Part shown: piece by piece, positions 23,088 to 33,912 of the stretch | How positions within the stretch are numbered: the first letter of the stretch is position 1 | How the letters are laid out: each line of letters begins with the position of its first letter | DNA from: Erinaceus europaeus | Taxonomy: Eukaryota > Chordata > Mammalia > Eulipotyphla > Erinaceidae | Assembly (NCBI RefSeq): GCF_950295315.1 | Contig: NC_080181.1 | Coordinates: 4,218,726-4,282,725, forward strand | Direction: 5' to 3' | DNA length: 64,000 bases | Translations under genes and position numbers: made by a program | The notes under the pieces: generated by a model | What the model was told of the DNA's origin: nothing | Databases searched by the model: none | Seen by the model: only the letters and a program-made list of their open reading frames with translations

Positions 23088-23790
23088 TTTTTTCACCTTT
23101 TTTTTATTTAAGAAAGTATTAATTAACAAAACCATAGGATAGGAGGGGTACAATTCCACACAATTCCCACCACCCAATCTCCATATCCCACCCCTTCCCC
23201 TGATAGCTTTCCCATTCTCCATCCCTCTGGGAGCATGGACCCAGGGTCATTGTGGGTTGCAGAAGGTAGAAGGTCTGGCTTCTGTAATTGCTTCCCCACT
23301 GAACATGGGCATTGATTGGTCGGTCCATACTCCCAGCCTGCCTCTCTCTTTCCCTAGTAGGGTGGGTCTCTGGGGAAGCGGAGCTCCAGGACATATTGGT
23401 GGGGTCTTCAGTCTAGGGAAGCCTGGCCGGCATCCTGATGACATCTGGAACCTGGTGACTGAAAAGAGAGTTAACATATGAAGCCAAACAAATCATTGAG
23501 CAATCATGGACCCAAAGCTTGGAATAGTGGAGAGAAAGTTAGGGGGGTACTCGCTGTAAACTCTAGTGTACTTTTGCTTTCAGGTATATATTTTGCAGTA
23601 GTTTACGGATACGTGAGAACATATGCTCTCTCTCACAGAAACTGGTGTATATCTAGGTTTTGGGACTTTGTTAGAAAGTGAACCACCTGAGAGGGAATTA
23701 GAATATACTATGAAAGGAAAGGTCTCACCCGAGTAATGAAGCTGAAGAGTTGTCATTCCACAGTGAATGTTTTGTTCGTATCCTCTGCCC
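23088..23790 (-). mobile_element. L1-tailed insertion, 3' segment (antisense half of an inverted element)
   Basis: Oligo-T, then the short-variant tail (AAACCATAGGATAGGAGGGG, CCCACCACCCAATCTCC) and ~270 bp of the L1-tailed element body to ~23760. Then about 30 bp of antisense ORF2 (GTGAATGTTTTGTTCG and on). The outer left target duplication, ATACCATTGTTTTTT, is at 23073-23087. Confidence 0.85.
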
Positions 23791-24448
23791 AGTTTCCCAC
23801 CTGCACCTCAAGGACATCTTTGATGAATCAAACCCAATTGCAAGGAAGACTAAAGCAGAAACAAACCAATGGGACTACATCAAATTGAAAAGCTTCTGCA
23901 CATCCAAAGAAACTATTAAACAAACAAAGAGACCCCTCACAGAATGGGAGAAGATCTTCACATGCCATACATCAGACAAGAAACTAATCACCAAAATATA
24001 TAAAGAGCTCAGCAAACTTAGCACCAAAAAAGCAAATGACCCCATCCAAAAATGGGAAGAGGATATGAACAAAACATTCACTACAGAGGAGATCCAAAAG
24101 GCTAACAAACATATGAAAAACTGCTCTAGGTCACTGATTGTCAGAGAAATGCAAATTAAGACAACATTGAGATACCACCTCACTCCTGTAAGAATGGCAT
24201 ACATCAAAAAGGACAGCAGCAACAAATGCTGGAGAGGTTGTGGGGACAGAGGAACCCTTTTACATTGCTGGTGGGAATGTAAATTGGTACAGCCTCTGTG
24301 GAGAGCAGTCTGGAAAACTCTCAGAAGGCTAGACATGGACCTTCCATATGATCCAGTAATTCCTCTCCTGGGGTTATACCCCAAGGACTCCATAACACCC
24401 AACCAAAAAGAGGTGTGTACTCCTATGTTCATAGCAGCACAATTCATA
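23791..24448 (+). mobile_element. LINE-1 ORF2 C-terminal segment, inverted 5' half of the same insertion
   Basis: An open L1 ORF2 C-terminal frame: [52 protein letters not shown], the zinc-knuckle-like [18 protein letters not shown], and [16 protein letters not shown]. It ends inside the gene at FIAAQFI, directly against the second target-duplication copy at 24449-24463. It is a retrotransposon remnant, not a host gene. Confidence 0.92.
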
Positions 24449-24570
24449 ATACCATTGTTTTTTAAAATAATGCCAAAAACAAATAATTTCAGAAGATCGA
24501 GTAAGAAGTGAAGTGAATCCATTATTTCAGGAAGGTATATTACTTATGCAGAATAGGAACTTTTTTTTTT

Positions 24571-24913
24571 TTTCCCTCCAGGGTTATTGCTGGGCTTGGT
24601 GCCTGCCCCATGAATCCACCGCTCCTGGAGGCCATTTTTTTCCCCTTTTGTTGCCCTTGTTGTTGTAGCCTCGTTGTGGTTATTATTATTGCCCTTGTTG
24701 ATGCTATTTGTTGTTGGATAGGACAGAGAGAAATGGAGAGAGGAGGGGAAGACAGAGTGGGGGAGAGAAAGATAGACACCTGCAGACCTGCTTCACCACC
24801 TGTGAAGTGACTCCCCTGCAGGTGGGGAGCCGGGGGCTCGAACCGGGATCCTTACGCCAGTCCTCGAGCTTTGCGCCACATGCGCTTAACCCACTGCGCC
24901 ACCGCCCGACCCC
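24571..24913 (-). mobile_element. ERI-type SINE, antisense, long-tail subtype, young
   Basis: A perfect duplication beginning AGGAACTTTTTTTTTT flanks it (from 24555 and from 24914). Tail, GTT-rich part, purine block and CpG-rich head are intact. It carries a cryptic acceptor (CCCTCCAG, AG at 24580-24581) and a donor-like GCAG|GTGGGG at 24821/24822. Confidence 0.95.
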
Positions 24914-24929
24914 AGGAACTTTTTTTTTT

Positions 24930-25435
24930 TAAGGAAGTGGAAACACTTGTTTTAAGGAAAAGGAAAACAATGATCTTATTGTATTGTATACTTTTGTCAG
25001 TATATATTCACTCCAGTCTCTGGCATGTTTTGATACTTGACAATAGGGAAATTGACATGAAAAGGAAACATCCAAATATTAAACAATATTACAGGTCATT
25101 CTAGGAAAGTGATGTTCCTTGTAGTTCTTTGCCATGCATATGACTGTGGTCTAGTTTTGTTTCAGTTCAATGAACTGTACTGAGGTGCTATGATACAGAT
25201 GTTTCATACCTAATACCATATATAACTGCATTTGTTTATTTGTAGTATTATGCCCTTAAAATAAGATGAAAAGTGAAATTAGTACAATTAGCTTCTTCTA
25301 TTTATAAGACATATAATAATCACTGAATAATACAAATAATTGGCTAGCCACAATAGATGACTCTAAATCCATCTAGATAGCATATTCTAGAACATAGATG
25401 ACACCAAAAAGGTATCATTTTCTGATGTCTTACAG
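24930..25435. other. intronic sequence without recognisable features
   Basis: AT-rich unique sequence. Confidence 0.45.
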
Positions 25436-25895
25436 ATTTTTAAAAATTTTTATTTATGAAAAGGAAACACTGATGAAACCATAGGATAAGAGGGATACAA
25501 CTTCACATGGTTCCCACCACCAGAACTCTATATCCCATCCCCTCCCCTGATAGCTTTCCTATTCTTTAACCGTCTGGGAATATTGACCCAGAGTCATTAT
25601 AGAGTACAGAAGGTGGATGGTCTGACTTCTGTCATTGCTTCTCTGCTGAACATGGGTGTTGGAGGTCAATCCATACTCGCAGCCTGGCTCTCTTTTTCCC
25701 TAGTGGGCCAGGGCCCTGGGGAGGTGTAGGAATCCAGGGCACATGGTGGAGCCGTCTGCCCAGGGAAGTCTGGTTGGCATCAAGGTAGCATCTGGAACCT
25801 GGTGGCTGAAAAAAGAGTTAACACATAAAGCCAAACAAATTGTTGACTGCTCATGAACCTAAAGGCAAGAAAATTGCAGGTGAAGATTTAAGGAT
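25436..25895 (-). mobile_element. L1-tailed element, short variant (A), antisense
   Basis: Poly-T-like start, AACCATAGGATAAGAGGGAT, CTTTCCTATTCTTTAACC, CTTTTTCCCTAGTGGGCCAG, then the first part of the non-ORF2 body (AAACAAATTGTTGACTGCTC). Confidence 0.85.
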
Positions 25896-25897
25896 TT

Positions 25898-25980
25898 TTT
25901 TGTTTTGTTTTTTTTAATTTATGTTTATTCCCTTTTGTTGCCCCCTGTTTTATTGTTGTAGTTACTATTGTTGTTGTGAT
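25898..25980 (-). mobile_element. 5'-truncated ERI-type SINE, antisense
   Basis: Only the 3' part (TTATTCCCTTTTGTTGCCCC, GTTGTAGTTACTATTG) is present. Imperfect TTAAGGATTTTTT-like repeats lie on both sides, consistent with ordinary 5' truncation. Confidence 0.75.
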
Positions 25981-27339
25981 TAAGGGATTTTTTGATGCCC
26001 ATCCCTGGGGTTAGGTGAGGGAGGAGAGGGACAAAATGCTACTGACACATAATGGGTAGAGAACAAAAATCAAAGACAAACCCTACAATGCAAAGAATTG
26101 TTTCCCAGAACAGTTCTTTGTCTTCAAATATCAAGCAAACTGAGAACGAGAAGCCTTAGTATAGGTAATAGGAAACTGACTGCCTTAATATTCTATTTTA
26201 TATTAGTCATAAATTTATATAATTTATACTCTTTAGTTTATTGATATTCAAAATTTAATATTGCTGGAGAGCACTCATTTCCAGAAATGAAGATATTGGG
26301 TGAACTAATGAAGCACTATTTGGCAAAAAGTGAAATTGGAAAAGAAAACCATAAGAGATAGGCAGAGGAGAGTATGATATTTTGCAGTTATTAAAATTGG
26401 AATGGTCCCATGCAGACCAGCACCCTAGTGTTCTCATATAGACAGTGCCACCCGATCTAATCACAGCCCTTTCATTTAAGCATTGCACCACTGCAGTGCC
26501 GACGTTATTAGGAACTCCTTGGTCACCTTCCACATATGCATTTTTATGCTTTCCCCTGACACGATCATTGATAGAAATACTGGTGTGGAAGAGTGCTTGT
26601 CCACTTGTACAACACAGCTACCATGCTGTGTTTTAAAATGATGGCAATTGTGTCTGAGAACTTCATTAGAGAGTTAATAAACCCATTCCTGTGTTGCTGC
26701 CACTCTGTAGCAAAGACCCACTACTGTGAAGTATGTATCTTTCCTCAGATGGCTAAAAACATTTGTTCACATAGAGTTTTGTTCTAATTAAGATAAAAGC
26801 TCTGGCTGAGTTAAAAGTAAGGATTCAAAAACTAGACAAGGAGACAAAATCCAAAACTGGTGATCTGTTAGGGAAAAAAAGGATGCCATGATTTTGATTA
26901 ACAAGTCTTTACATCAGACTGATTCAGTAGTATCTGGAATAAAATTAATAGGACCAGATCAGAACACAACTCTTAATTATGCTCTTAGCTTCTTCTAATT
27001 TTCACTGAAAATTCTTATTTCTTTTATTTCCTGTTTCTTTCAGCATTTGTGGGAGAAAAACCAGTAGTAATATTGCTGTTTGTCTAAGTTCTGTTTACTT
27101 TATTTCTAATTTACTGGATCAAATCTATTCAGTTGTCTAGGGTATTAGTTCAAGTCATATGTCTATATCACAACGTATTTGCATGTATAATACAATATAT
27201 GCATTTTCAGGAGTTCTGAAACTTCTGTAGTAATCCTTCTAACCATCATATATTTTATCTGATAAAGGGAAACTATCCAATGTATAAATGTCTGAAAGAT
27301 TTATGCTATAACACACAGCAGGAAACATTTCCACTATTT
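25981..27339. other. intronic sequence without recognisable features
   Basis: About 1.4 kb of unique sequence, relatively repeat-poor for this window; no coding similarity. Confidence 0.45.
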
Positions 27340-27455
27340 CGTTCATTATTTATTAGGCACTTATCTACTGTGTGACAGTTATTTTTCATAGCACTGAGGG
27401 ATATAATGGTAAATGATATAGGTAAGATTTCTGCCACAAGGAGCCTCGTATGTGC
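27340..27455 (+). mobile_element. L2-like fragment, sense
   Basis: TTAGGCACTTATCTACTGTG, CATAGCACTGAGGGATATAA and CAAGGAGCCTC follow the L2 3' region pattern. Diverged. Confidence 0.5.
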
Positions 27456-27525
27456 AACACAGTCACTAAGAAGTAATAGTTATACTAATACATACATCCT
27501 TACATATAATGTACATACTACTTAT

Positions 27526-27803
27526 GTTTTTTTTTCTTTTTTCTTTATTTCCTTTTGTGGCCCATGTTGTTTTATTGTTGTAGTTATTATTGATGTTGTT
27601 GTTGTTGGATAGGACAGAGAGAAATGGAGAGAGGAAGGGAAGACAGACGGGGAGAGAAAGATAGACACCTGCAGACCTGCTTCACTGCATGTGAAATGAC
27701 TCCCCTCCAGGTGGGGAGCTGGGGGCTCGAACCTGAATGTTTATGCCAGTCCTTGCGCTTAGCGCCACCTGCACTTAACCTGCTACACTACCGCCCGACT
27801 CCT
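27526..27803 (-). mobile_element. ERI-type SINE, antisense, 15-bp target duplication
   Basis: GTACATACTACTTAT flanks it at 27511-27525 and 27804-27818. Short-tail subtype; full head with A and B boxes. Confidence 0.95.
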
Positions 27804-27910
27804 GTACATACTACTTATATATTACTATATAATGCTTGAGCTTTATATTTTTATTTATATTTATTTATAATATTATTTGTTTTATTTTCTTGAGAAAGTG
27901 AGTGCATTTA

Positions 27911-27966
27911 CATATGTGTGTGAGTTGTGTGCTGCATGCATGTGTGCATGTATGTGTGTGTGTGTT
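27911..27966. repeat. TG-rich microsatellite-like tract
   Basis: Interrupted (TG)n with GCATGCATG alternation, able in principle to adopt Z-DNA. Confidence 0.7.
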
Positions 27967-28069
27967 GAGAGGTCTGGCTTATGTATTTTATCAGCAGACT
28001 GCTCAGGAAAAAATAGCAGAGACCTGAGAGAAGTTAAGCAGAGAGATATAAAAGTATTTGGGGAAGAAT

Positions 28070-28303
28070 TTTCTTTTTTTCTTTTTTAATACTTATTTTC
28101 CTTTTTGTTGCCCTTGTTGTTTTATTGTTGTAGTTATTATTGTTGGTGTTGTAGTTATTATTGTTGTTGTTATTGATGTCATTGTTATTGGCTAGGACAG
28201 AGAAATGGAGAGAGGAGGGGAAGACAGAGAGGGGAGAGAAAGACACCTGAAGACCTGCTTCACTGCCTGTGAAGCGACTCCCCTGCAGGTAGAGAGCTGG
28301 GGG
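28070..28303 (-). mobile_element. ERI-type SINE, antisense, head missing
   Basis: TTTTCCTTTTTGTTGCCCTT, GTTATT repeats, purine block and CCCCTGCAGG are present; the head beyond the GAGAGCTGGGGGG region is lost. Confidence 0.85.
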
Positions 28304-28317
28304 GGATTTTCAAACTA

Positions 28318-28544
28318 AAATGCTATTTTTTATTAGTGACATAATATTGACTTACAGAACTATAAGAGAGCAGAGATACAATACCGCACCATTCCTACCA
28401 CCAGAGTTCCACACCCCCATTCCCTCCATTGGAAGCTACAGTAGTTCTCCCAAGATTAAAAATATGGGTTGACTATTACTTCTGTAAATATATATACACA
28501 TCATCCCATTTTTCTATGATCCTACCTTCTATTCCTTTTTAAAA
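28318..28544 (-). mobile_element. L1-type 3' tail, long variant (B), antisense, left part
   Basis: TATTTTTTATTAGTGACATA, CCACCAGAGTTCCACACC, CTACAGTAGTTCTCCCAAG. It is split by the SINE at 28545-28807. Confidence 0.8.
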
Positions 28545-28807
28545 ATATTTAATTATCCCCTTGTGTTGCCCTTGTCATTTTATTATTGTAGTTATTCTTG
28601 TTGTCGTTGTTGGATAGAACACAGAGAAATGGAGAGAGGATAGGAAGACAGAGAGAGGGAGAGAAAGAGAGACACCTGCAGACCTGCTTCTCTGCCTGTG
28701 AAGTGACTCCCCTGCAGGTGGGAGCCGGGGGCTCGAACCAGTATCCTTAAACCATTCTTTGTGCCTTGCACCATGTGCACTTAACCCACTGTGCTACTGC
28801 CCAGCTC
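28545..28807 (-). mobile_element. ERI-type SINE nested in an L1 tail, antisense
   Basis: ATTATCCCCTTGTGTTGCCC, GTTGTTGGATAGAACACAGA, GGCTCGAACCAG and a head ending GCCCAGCTCCC. The L1 tail continues on the far side (TTTCTCTTCCTTTCTAAG). Confidence 0.9.
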
Positions 28808-28900
28808 CCTTTCTCTTCCTTTCTAAGTCACACCTACACCTATTACTACCACTGAGTATCCTTCCTTTTTTTCTTCTTCACTCTCAGGATCTGGATAGAA
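28808..28900 (-). mobile_element. L1-type 3' tail, long variant (B), right part
   Basis: TTCTAAGTCACACCTACACC and ATTACTACCACTGAGTATCC match the same part of the variant-B copies at 38.9 and 43.9 kb. Confidence 0.75.
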
Positions 28901-29634
28901 CAGTAGTTTTTGCTAGAGAGTACAAAGCTAATTAATGACCATGTCTTAAGTTGAAAGTTAAAGGTAAGAAAGCCAAGTGGTTGGTGGCTTTTTTTTTAAT
29001 TTATTTTATTTTATTTTTTTAGTAAAGGCAGTGATAAGATTCAACTGAAGTCCAGAGGCAAACCCCTGTAGGACATTACAGAATTTAAAAAGTCTAGTCT
29101 GCTACTAAGAGTTGAAAAAATGATGGCAGAAAACACCACATAGGTGAGTTTATCCTCAAGAGTAGGGAAATGACACTTATACCAGTAACAGAACAGTGAG
29201 AACATAGGGAGAGTGTTGTGTGGGTGATGAGAGGTGAGTGGGAGCATCCAATTATTTAACCCATACCCAAACTGTAGTAATTCTGACACACAGAGAGAAA
29301 TACTTAAACATCTTGCAGGAAGAGGGGGGCGGAGACAGTGTACATTACTACTATTGTAATCAAATCAGGGCACATGTGAATGGCATGCCTACAGAATTTC
29401 AGAAAATAAGAGTTTCTTGTAGATTTAGTGTCTCCCAAAGCCCTCTGTGAAAACCTCACCTCACTTGACTTGTTTTTGCCATTTGACTATGCAGGAAGCA
29501 GGATCTGCTCTCTAGGCCAGGGAACTGACTGTTGGAACAGATGTCATTGAGAGCCGCCATACCTAATGTAAGAGAATAATGACTCTGAAGAATGGAGACA
29601 ATATCAGATGGATGATAAAGAGATGAATTGAGGG
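28901..29634. other. intronic sequence without recognisable features
   Basis: Includes a TTTTA-rich stretch near 28990-29023. Confidence 0.45.
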
Positions 29635-29850
29635 CTGGGGTGATAACGATAGTTCATTGTATTAGAGCACATAATTTCCATGCCTGAGGCCCCAGAGGTC
29701 CTATATTCAATCCATAACACATTAACATAAACCAGTAACACATTAACATAAGCCAGAGCTCCCTCCCTCCTTCCCTCTCCCTTTCCCTTTCCCCTCCCTC
29801 CATCTCTCACCCTCCCACCCTACCTCCCACCACTCATAAAAATGAATAAA
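29635..29850 (+). mobile_element. short SINE type 2 with C/T-rich extension, sense
   Basis: GGGCTGGGGTGATAACGATA head, CATGCCTGAGGCCCCAGAGG, B-box-like ATTCAATCC, then a long CCCT/CTCC-rich run and an A-rich end. It contains the 21-bp tandem duplication at 29715-29756. Confidence 0.7.
29715..29756. repeat. 21-bp tandem duplication inside a SINE
   Basis: Units 29715-29735 and 29736-29756 (TAACACATTAACATA then AACCAG or AGCCAG) differ at one base. Confidence 0.92.
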
Positions 29851-30424
29851 TCCAGAAAATAAAATGGAATGTTTAACAAAATGTTAAAAAGAAAGTTTTT
29901 GTTTGGGGTATAAAAGCAGGGAACTAATAATAAATTTTAACCTTCATGCAGAAGTTCATGAAAGAGTCTTAAACACAGGAGAATCACTGATGGTTGGTTG
30001 TAAGATGTGTCACATGAATAGTCATATTGCCCCTAAGCCCCAATAGATTGTAAGATAAAAACACACTGTTCACAACATTTAAGATAAATGTACCTATAGT
30101 TTGATTTGACATAATCTGTATGTTGGAGCATAATGGATCAGAGCAAAAATAGCATAGAACCATAGTACTGACTTGCAAATCCAAAGCCCTATCATGTAAA
30201 ATTATTTTGGCAATGCTTTGTGAGGCTTTTAGAATGACTACTAATTGATAATGCAAAGATGGAAATATAACATAGTAAAAATAAGTATATGTAAATAAAC
30301 ACAAAAATATATATGCACATGTGTATACATAGTTACACATGTGTTAGCATTTTAGAAATTCACGGACATTTATGAGTAGTTACTATGATCTTAAAATTAC
30401 GTTAACACCTTGCTTCAAAATTTC
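29851..30424. other. intronic sequence without recognisable features
   Basis: AT-rich; no family recognised. Confidence 0.45.
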
Positions 30425-30560
30425 TTCCTAAATCTTATGAGCTAGGAACTACGTTGATTATTTTGCAGATAAGTAAACTGAACCAAGGGTGGTAGGTAAC
30501 TAGCTGAAGACTGCACAGCTGCTGGGTTATGGTAGACAGATTCAAGTACATCTTTGTACT
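30425..30560 (+). mobile_element. MIR fragment, sense
   Basis: ATTATTTTGCAGATAAGTAA, ACTGAACCAAGG, GTAACTAGCTGAAGACTGCA, CAGCTGCTGGG: the MIR core order (cf. TTTACAGATGAGGAAACTGA). Confidence 0.7.
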
Positions 30561-31200
30561 AGTACAAAGCCCCTGAGTGTTTCCACAGTGCCATGTTATC
30601 ATGCACCTGTTATGTGTGCTCACTGAGCTGAATCCCCTACTACTCATTTCTGCCAAAGAAGCTCCAACAAGAATGAGACTGGGTACATTTCACTTTACCA
30701 CGAGATTACTCACATGATTTATCTTTATGCTACAGCTGTTTTACACTTTTCCTTCCACAAAAAGGGTAAGTATAATAGTCATATCTGTCTTCCTTCCTAT
30801 TCCACAACTTCTTTTTCCTGATATTCCTGAAGTGATGTCTCCTGATATTCCTTCATATTCAATTCTACAGTTTGTGTGCAGATTCAGGTTTTTTTCACAA
30901 GATCCATGTAGATGCTTCAAAATAAGTTTGAATTTTAAGAGATAAATCATTTCTGAATCCAGGAATTAGAAAAACTGTTGAAGGCAAAGATAGCATAAGA
31001 ACTAACAAAAGAAACCCCAGCTTAAGAAACTGTTGAGACAAATAATTGATTGAAAGATAATGTTTTTCCACTCACACCTTTCACTTCCATAGCCTCTGTG
31101 TATTCCTCATGTCTTTGAATATCTAGAATACCTATCTAACATGAACATTAAGACCAAAGCTATGACCTTTCTTGATTACTTTAAATAGATCTGTTTAAGG
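30561..31200. other. intronic sequence without recognisable features
   Basis: Contains a small internal repeat CTGATATTCCT near 30818-30850; nothing else recognised. Confidence 0.45.
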
Positions 31201-31217
31201 CAAAGTCCTCATTTTTA

Positions 31218-31562
31218 AAAAATTTTATTTTATTTTATTGCCTCCATGGTTATTGCTGGGGTTCGGTGCCTGCACTACAAATCCACTGCTCCTGGAGGCT
31301 ATTTTCCCCATTCTTTTTGTTGCTCTTGTTGTCTTTATTGTTATTGTTGCCATTGATGTTCTTATTGGGTAAGACAGAGAAATTGAGGGAGGAGGGGAGA
31401 CAGAGAAGGGGAGAGAAAGATAGACACCTGAAGACCTGCTTCACTGCTTATGAAGTGACCTCCCTTAAGGTAGGGAGCTGGGGGCTTGAACCAGGATCTT
31501 TATGCCAATCCTTGCACTTTTCCTGATGTGCCCTTAACCTCTGTGCTACTACCTGACCCCCT
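31218..31562 (-). mobile_element. ERI-type SINE, antisense, 17-bp target duplication
   Basis: CAAAGTCCTCATTTTTA flanks it at 31201-31217 and 31563-31579. Long-tail subtype. The usual CCTCCAG at the tail is CCTCCATGG here, which removes the cryptic acceptor. Confidence 0.95.
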
Positions 31563-31579
31563 CAAAGTCCTCATTTTTA

Positions 31580-32029
31580 CGTGTTCTTTGATTGCTCAAA
31601 GGTTTTTGATACTCAGTGCTATACTTTATCAGGATTTTTAGTTCATAGCTATATGTTGATAATAATTAGAAAAGATTGACTATTTGAAGATTAAGATACA
31701 AACATTATAAAAATATATTTGGGGTTTAAATCCTTTTATATTTAGAAAGAGAGTAAATTCTACATATTTACCACCATTTACATAATTAGTATGACTCCTC
31801 AACTACTGTATGATTTTCAAGAGATTTGGCTAAAGAGGATATAGTGAAAAAATTCATGTCTTGTAAGCTTATTTTAATAGGAATTTGAAGATTTATTACT
31901 ACAATTACATGTCAACAGAGATAAATATGTATTTTCTCATTAGGACTTTGGTTTTGAAGTAGGTGAGCCATAGGGAGTGGTCCCCAGAGCACAACATACA
32001 CTGTTCAGTGCTTCCTTTGATAAATGTAT
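31580..32029. other. intronic sequence without recognisable features
   Basis: AT-rich unique sequence. Confidence 0.45.
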
Positions 32030-32045
32030 ACTATCTGCTATTTCT

Positions 32046-32397
32046 TTTTTTTTTTTTTCCTCCAGGGTTATTGCTGGGCTCGGTGCCTGCACCATGAATC
32101 CACCGCTCCTGGAGGCCATTTTCCCCCCCTTTTTGTTGCCCTAGTTGTTGCAGCCTCATTGAGGTTATTATTGCCATTGTTGACGTTGCTTTGTTGTTGG
32201 ATAGGACAGAGAGAAATGGAGAGAGGAGGGGAAGACAGAGAGGGGGAGAGAAAGATAGACACCTGCAGACCTGCTTCACCGCCCGTGAAGCGACTCCCCT
32301 GCAGGTGGGGAGCCGGGGGCTCGAACCGGGATCCTTACGCCGGTCCTTGCGCTTTGCGCCACGTGCGCTTAACCCACTGCGCCACCACCCGACTCCC
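32046..32397 (-). mobile_element. ERI-type SINE, antisense, 16-bp target duplication, best-preserved copy
   Basis: ACTATCTGCTATTTCT flanks it at 32030-32045 and 32398-32413. CpGs are retained in the head (GCGCTTTGCGCCACGTGCGC), so it is young. One frame stays open for 179 codons through it; this is SINE sequence, not a gene. Cryptic splice pair: AG at 32064-32065, donor-like GCAG|GTGGGG after 32304. Confidence 0.97.
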
Positions 32398-32413
32398 ACT
32401 ATCTGCTATTTCT

Positions 32414-32809
32414 GTATGGTTCATGGCAACATGGCAGATAAATCACCTTTGTGAATGTTTGGTCAGCATTAGTGAAGCTATAAAATCCCAAAGAATGTTT
32501 TCAAAAAATTATACAGAGTGTAAGGAGTTAAATGGCAAAGTATCCTATAATAATTTTTCTTAGCTGAAAATCTTTAGTGCACTTCTGTAATAAATTCAAC
32601 TCAAAAGCAACTGGATCTTTGCTCCAATTCCACATTTAACATGCAGAAGTTAAGCAAGTCACAACTCTAGGGGGCTTTGTCCTCTGTGACTCACCTATCT
32701 AGAAAGGGATCATTTATAAAACTCAGATTGTTCCAGTTAATATTTACCCTGCAATAAATCTGCATACTTATACCATGAAATTGGCATAGCATGCAACTAG
32801 ATAAAAGAA
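32414..32809. other. intronic sequence without recognisable features
   Basis: No repeat or gene signal recognised. Confidence 0.45.
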
Positions 32810-33010
32810 TTACAGAAGCTACTCCCACCTTCTGCACCCCATAAAGACCTTTGCTCCATACGCCCAAAAGGATAAGAAATAGGGAAGTTTCCAATGGAGT
32901 AGGTGGGACATGGAACTCTGGTTTGGGAACTGTATGGAATTTTACCTCTCTTATCTTACAATGTTGTTAATCATTCCTAAATTACTAATAAAATTAAAAT
33001 AAATTTAAAA
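32810..33010 (+). mobile_element. L1-type 3' tail, sense
   Basis: GAATTACAGAAGCTACTCCC, CCTTCTGCACCCC, AAGGATAAGAAATAGGGAAG, then the A-rich end. Confidence 0.82.
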
Positions 33011-33779
33011 AAGTAAAGATAGCTCTTAAAATTCAGTCTTTGAAAATTTTTGAGTGTTTTGAATATACACTTTAAGATTTTTTTTTACCTTCTGCACAGG
33101 GCTAAATTAAAATTTAATCATTTGAGTTATTCATATAAATACAAATAATAACATTTTTAGACAGGGGAAATACTTTATTTCATAAAATGTAGGAAAGGGG
33201 TGATGCTTTATTTTGGCATCTTTTCCATTTCCCCCCTTTGGAACAGTGCCCAAGATTAATGCTTTCTATTCATCATGCACTCATATGTTTTAAACTCCTA
33301 TGCCAGAAAATAATAGTGACTCAATAACTACTGCACATGGGATAAATATGTGGTAAACTTTAGGAAGACTAATTTCACAGGAGATCAGAACGAGGAAGCA
33401 TGTTTGCAGTCGTGTGAAAGCATTGCTTTTGTCCTAGTGGCCATGTGGACTTGAAAATTCACCGTGCTGCTCTTCCAGTGGGGCTCAGTGCCAGCAGGAT
33501 CATCAGACTGCTTCCATAGCTAACATTTGTGTGACCACATTTAATTGCACTGTGACTCCATGTTAGGAGTTATTAATGGAAATAAACAGCAACCTGCTTT
33601 CATTTTTTTTTTTGGCAGGGGCTAGGGGGCTGGTTACTTGCTATTTGAAACATCAAATTTGTAATTGGCAAAATTAGACCCCATGAGATAAGTAACTCAA
33701 TCTAAAAAAAAAATACTTAGAATTACTGTAGACTAAATGTTTTGTTACAGACAGACCTATGCTTATAAGAATTCTTGGC
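33011..33779. other. intronic sequence without recognisable features
   Basis: No repeat family recognised. Confidence 0.45.
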
Positions 33780-33912
33780 AAAATTAATGATGCGGGCTCT
33801 GAGGTCCCACGTTCAGTCGCCAGTAGCACCATGATCCAGAGCGGAATAGTACTCTGGCATCCATGTCTATGTGTGCCTCACTATATTTCTCACTAAATAA
33901 ATAACATATTTT
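33780..33912 (+). mobile_element. short SINE type 2, sense, degraded
   Basis: GGGCTCTGAGGTCCCACGTT, B-box-like GTTCAGTCGCC, CACTAAATAAATAACA end; the head is mostly lost. Confidence 0.6.

Noticed and set aside
23750..24511. 253-codon open frame with clear protein similarity
   Set aside because: The similarity is to the LINE-1 ORF2 C-terminus; it lacks the endonuclease and reverse transcriptase and is part of an inverted insertion, so it is not a host gene.
32024..32563. 179-codon open frame on the plus strand
   Set aside because: It runs straight through an antisense SINE with clear target duplications; similar frames recur in other SINE copies. No conserved domain.
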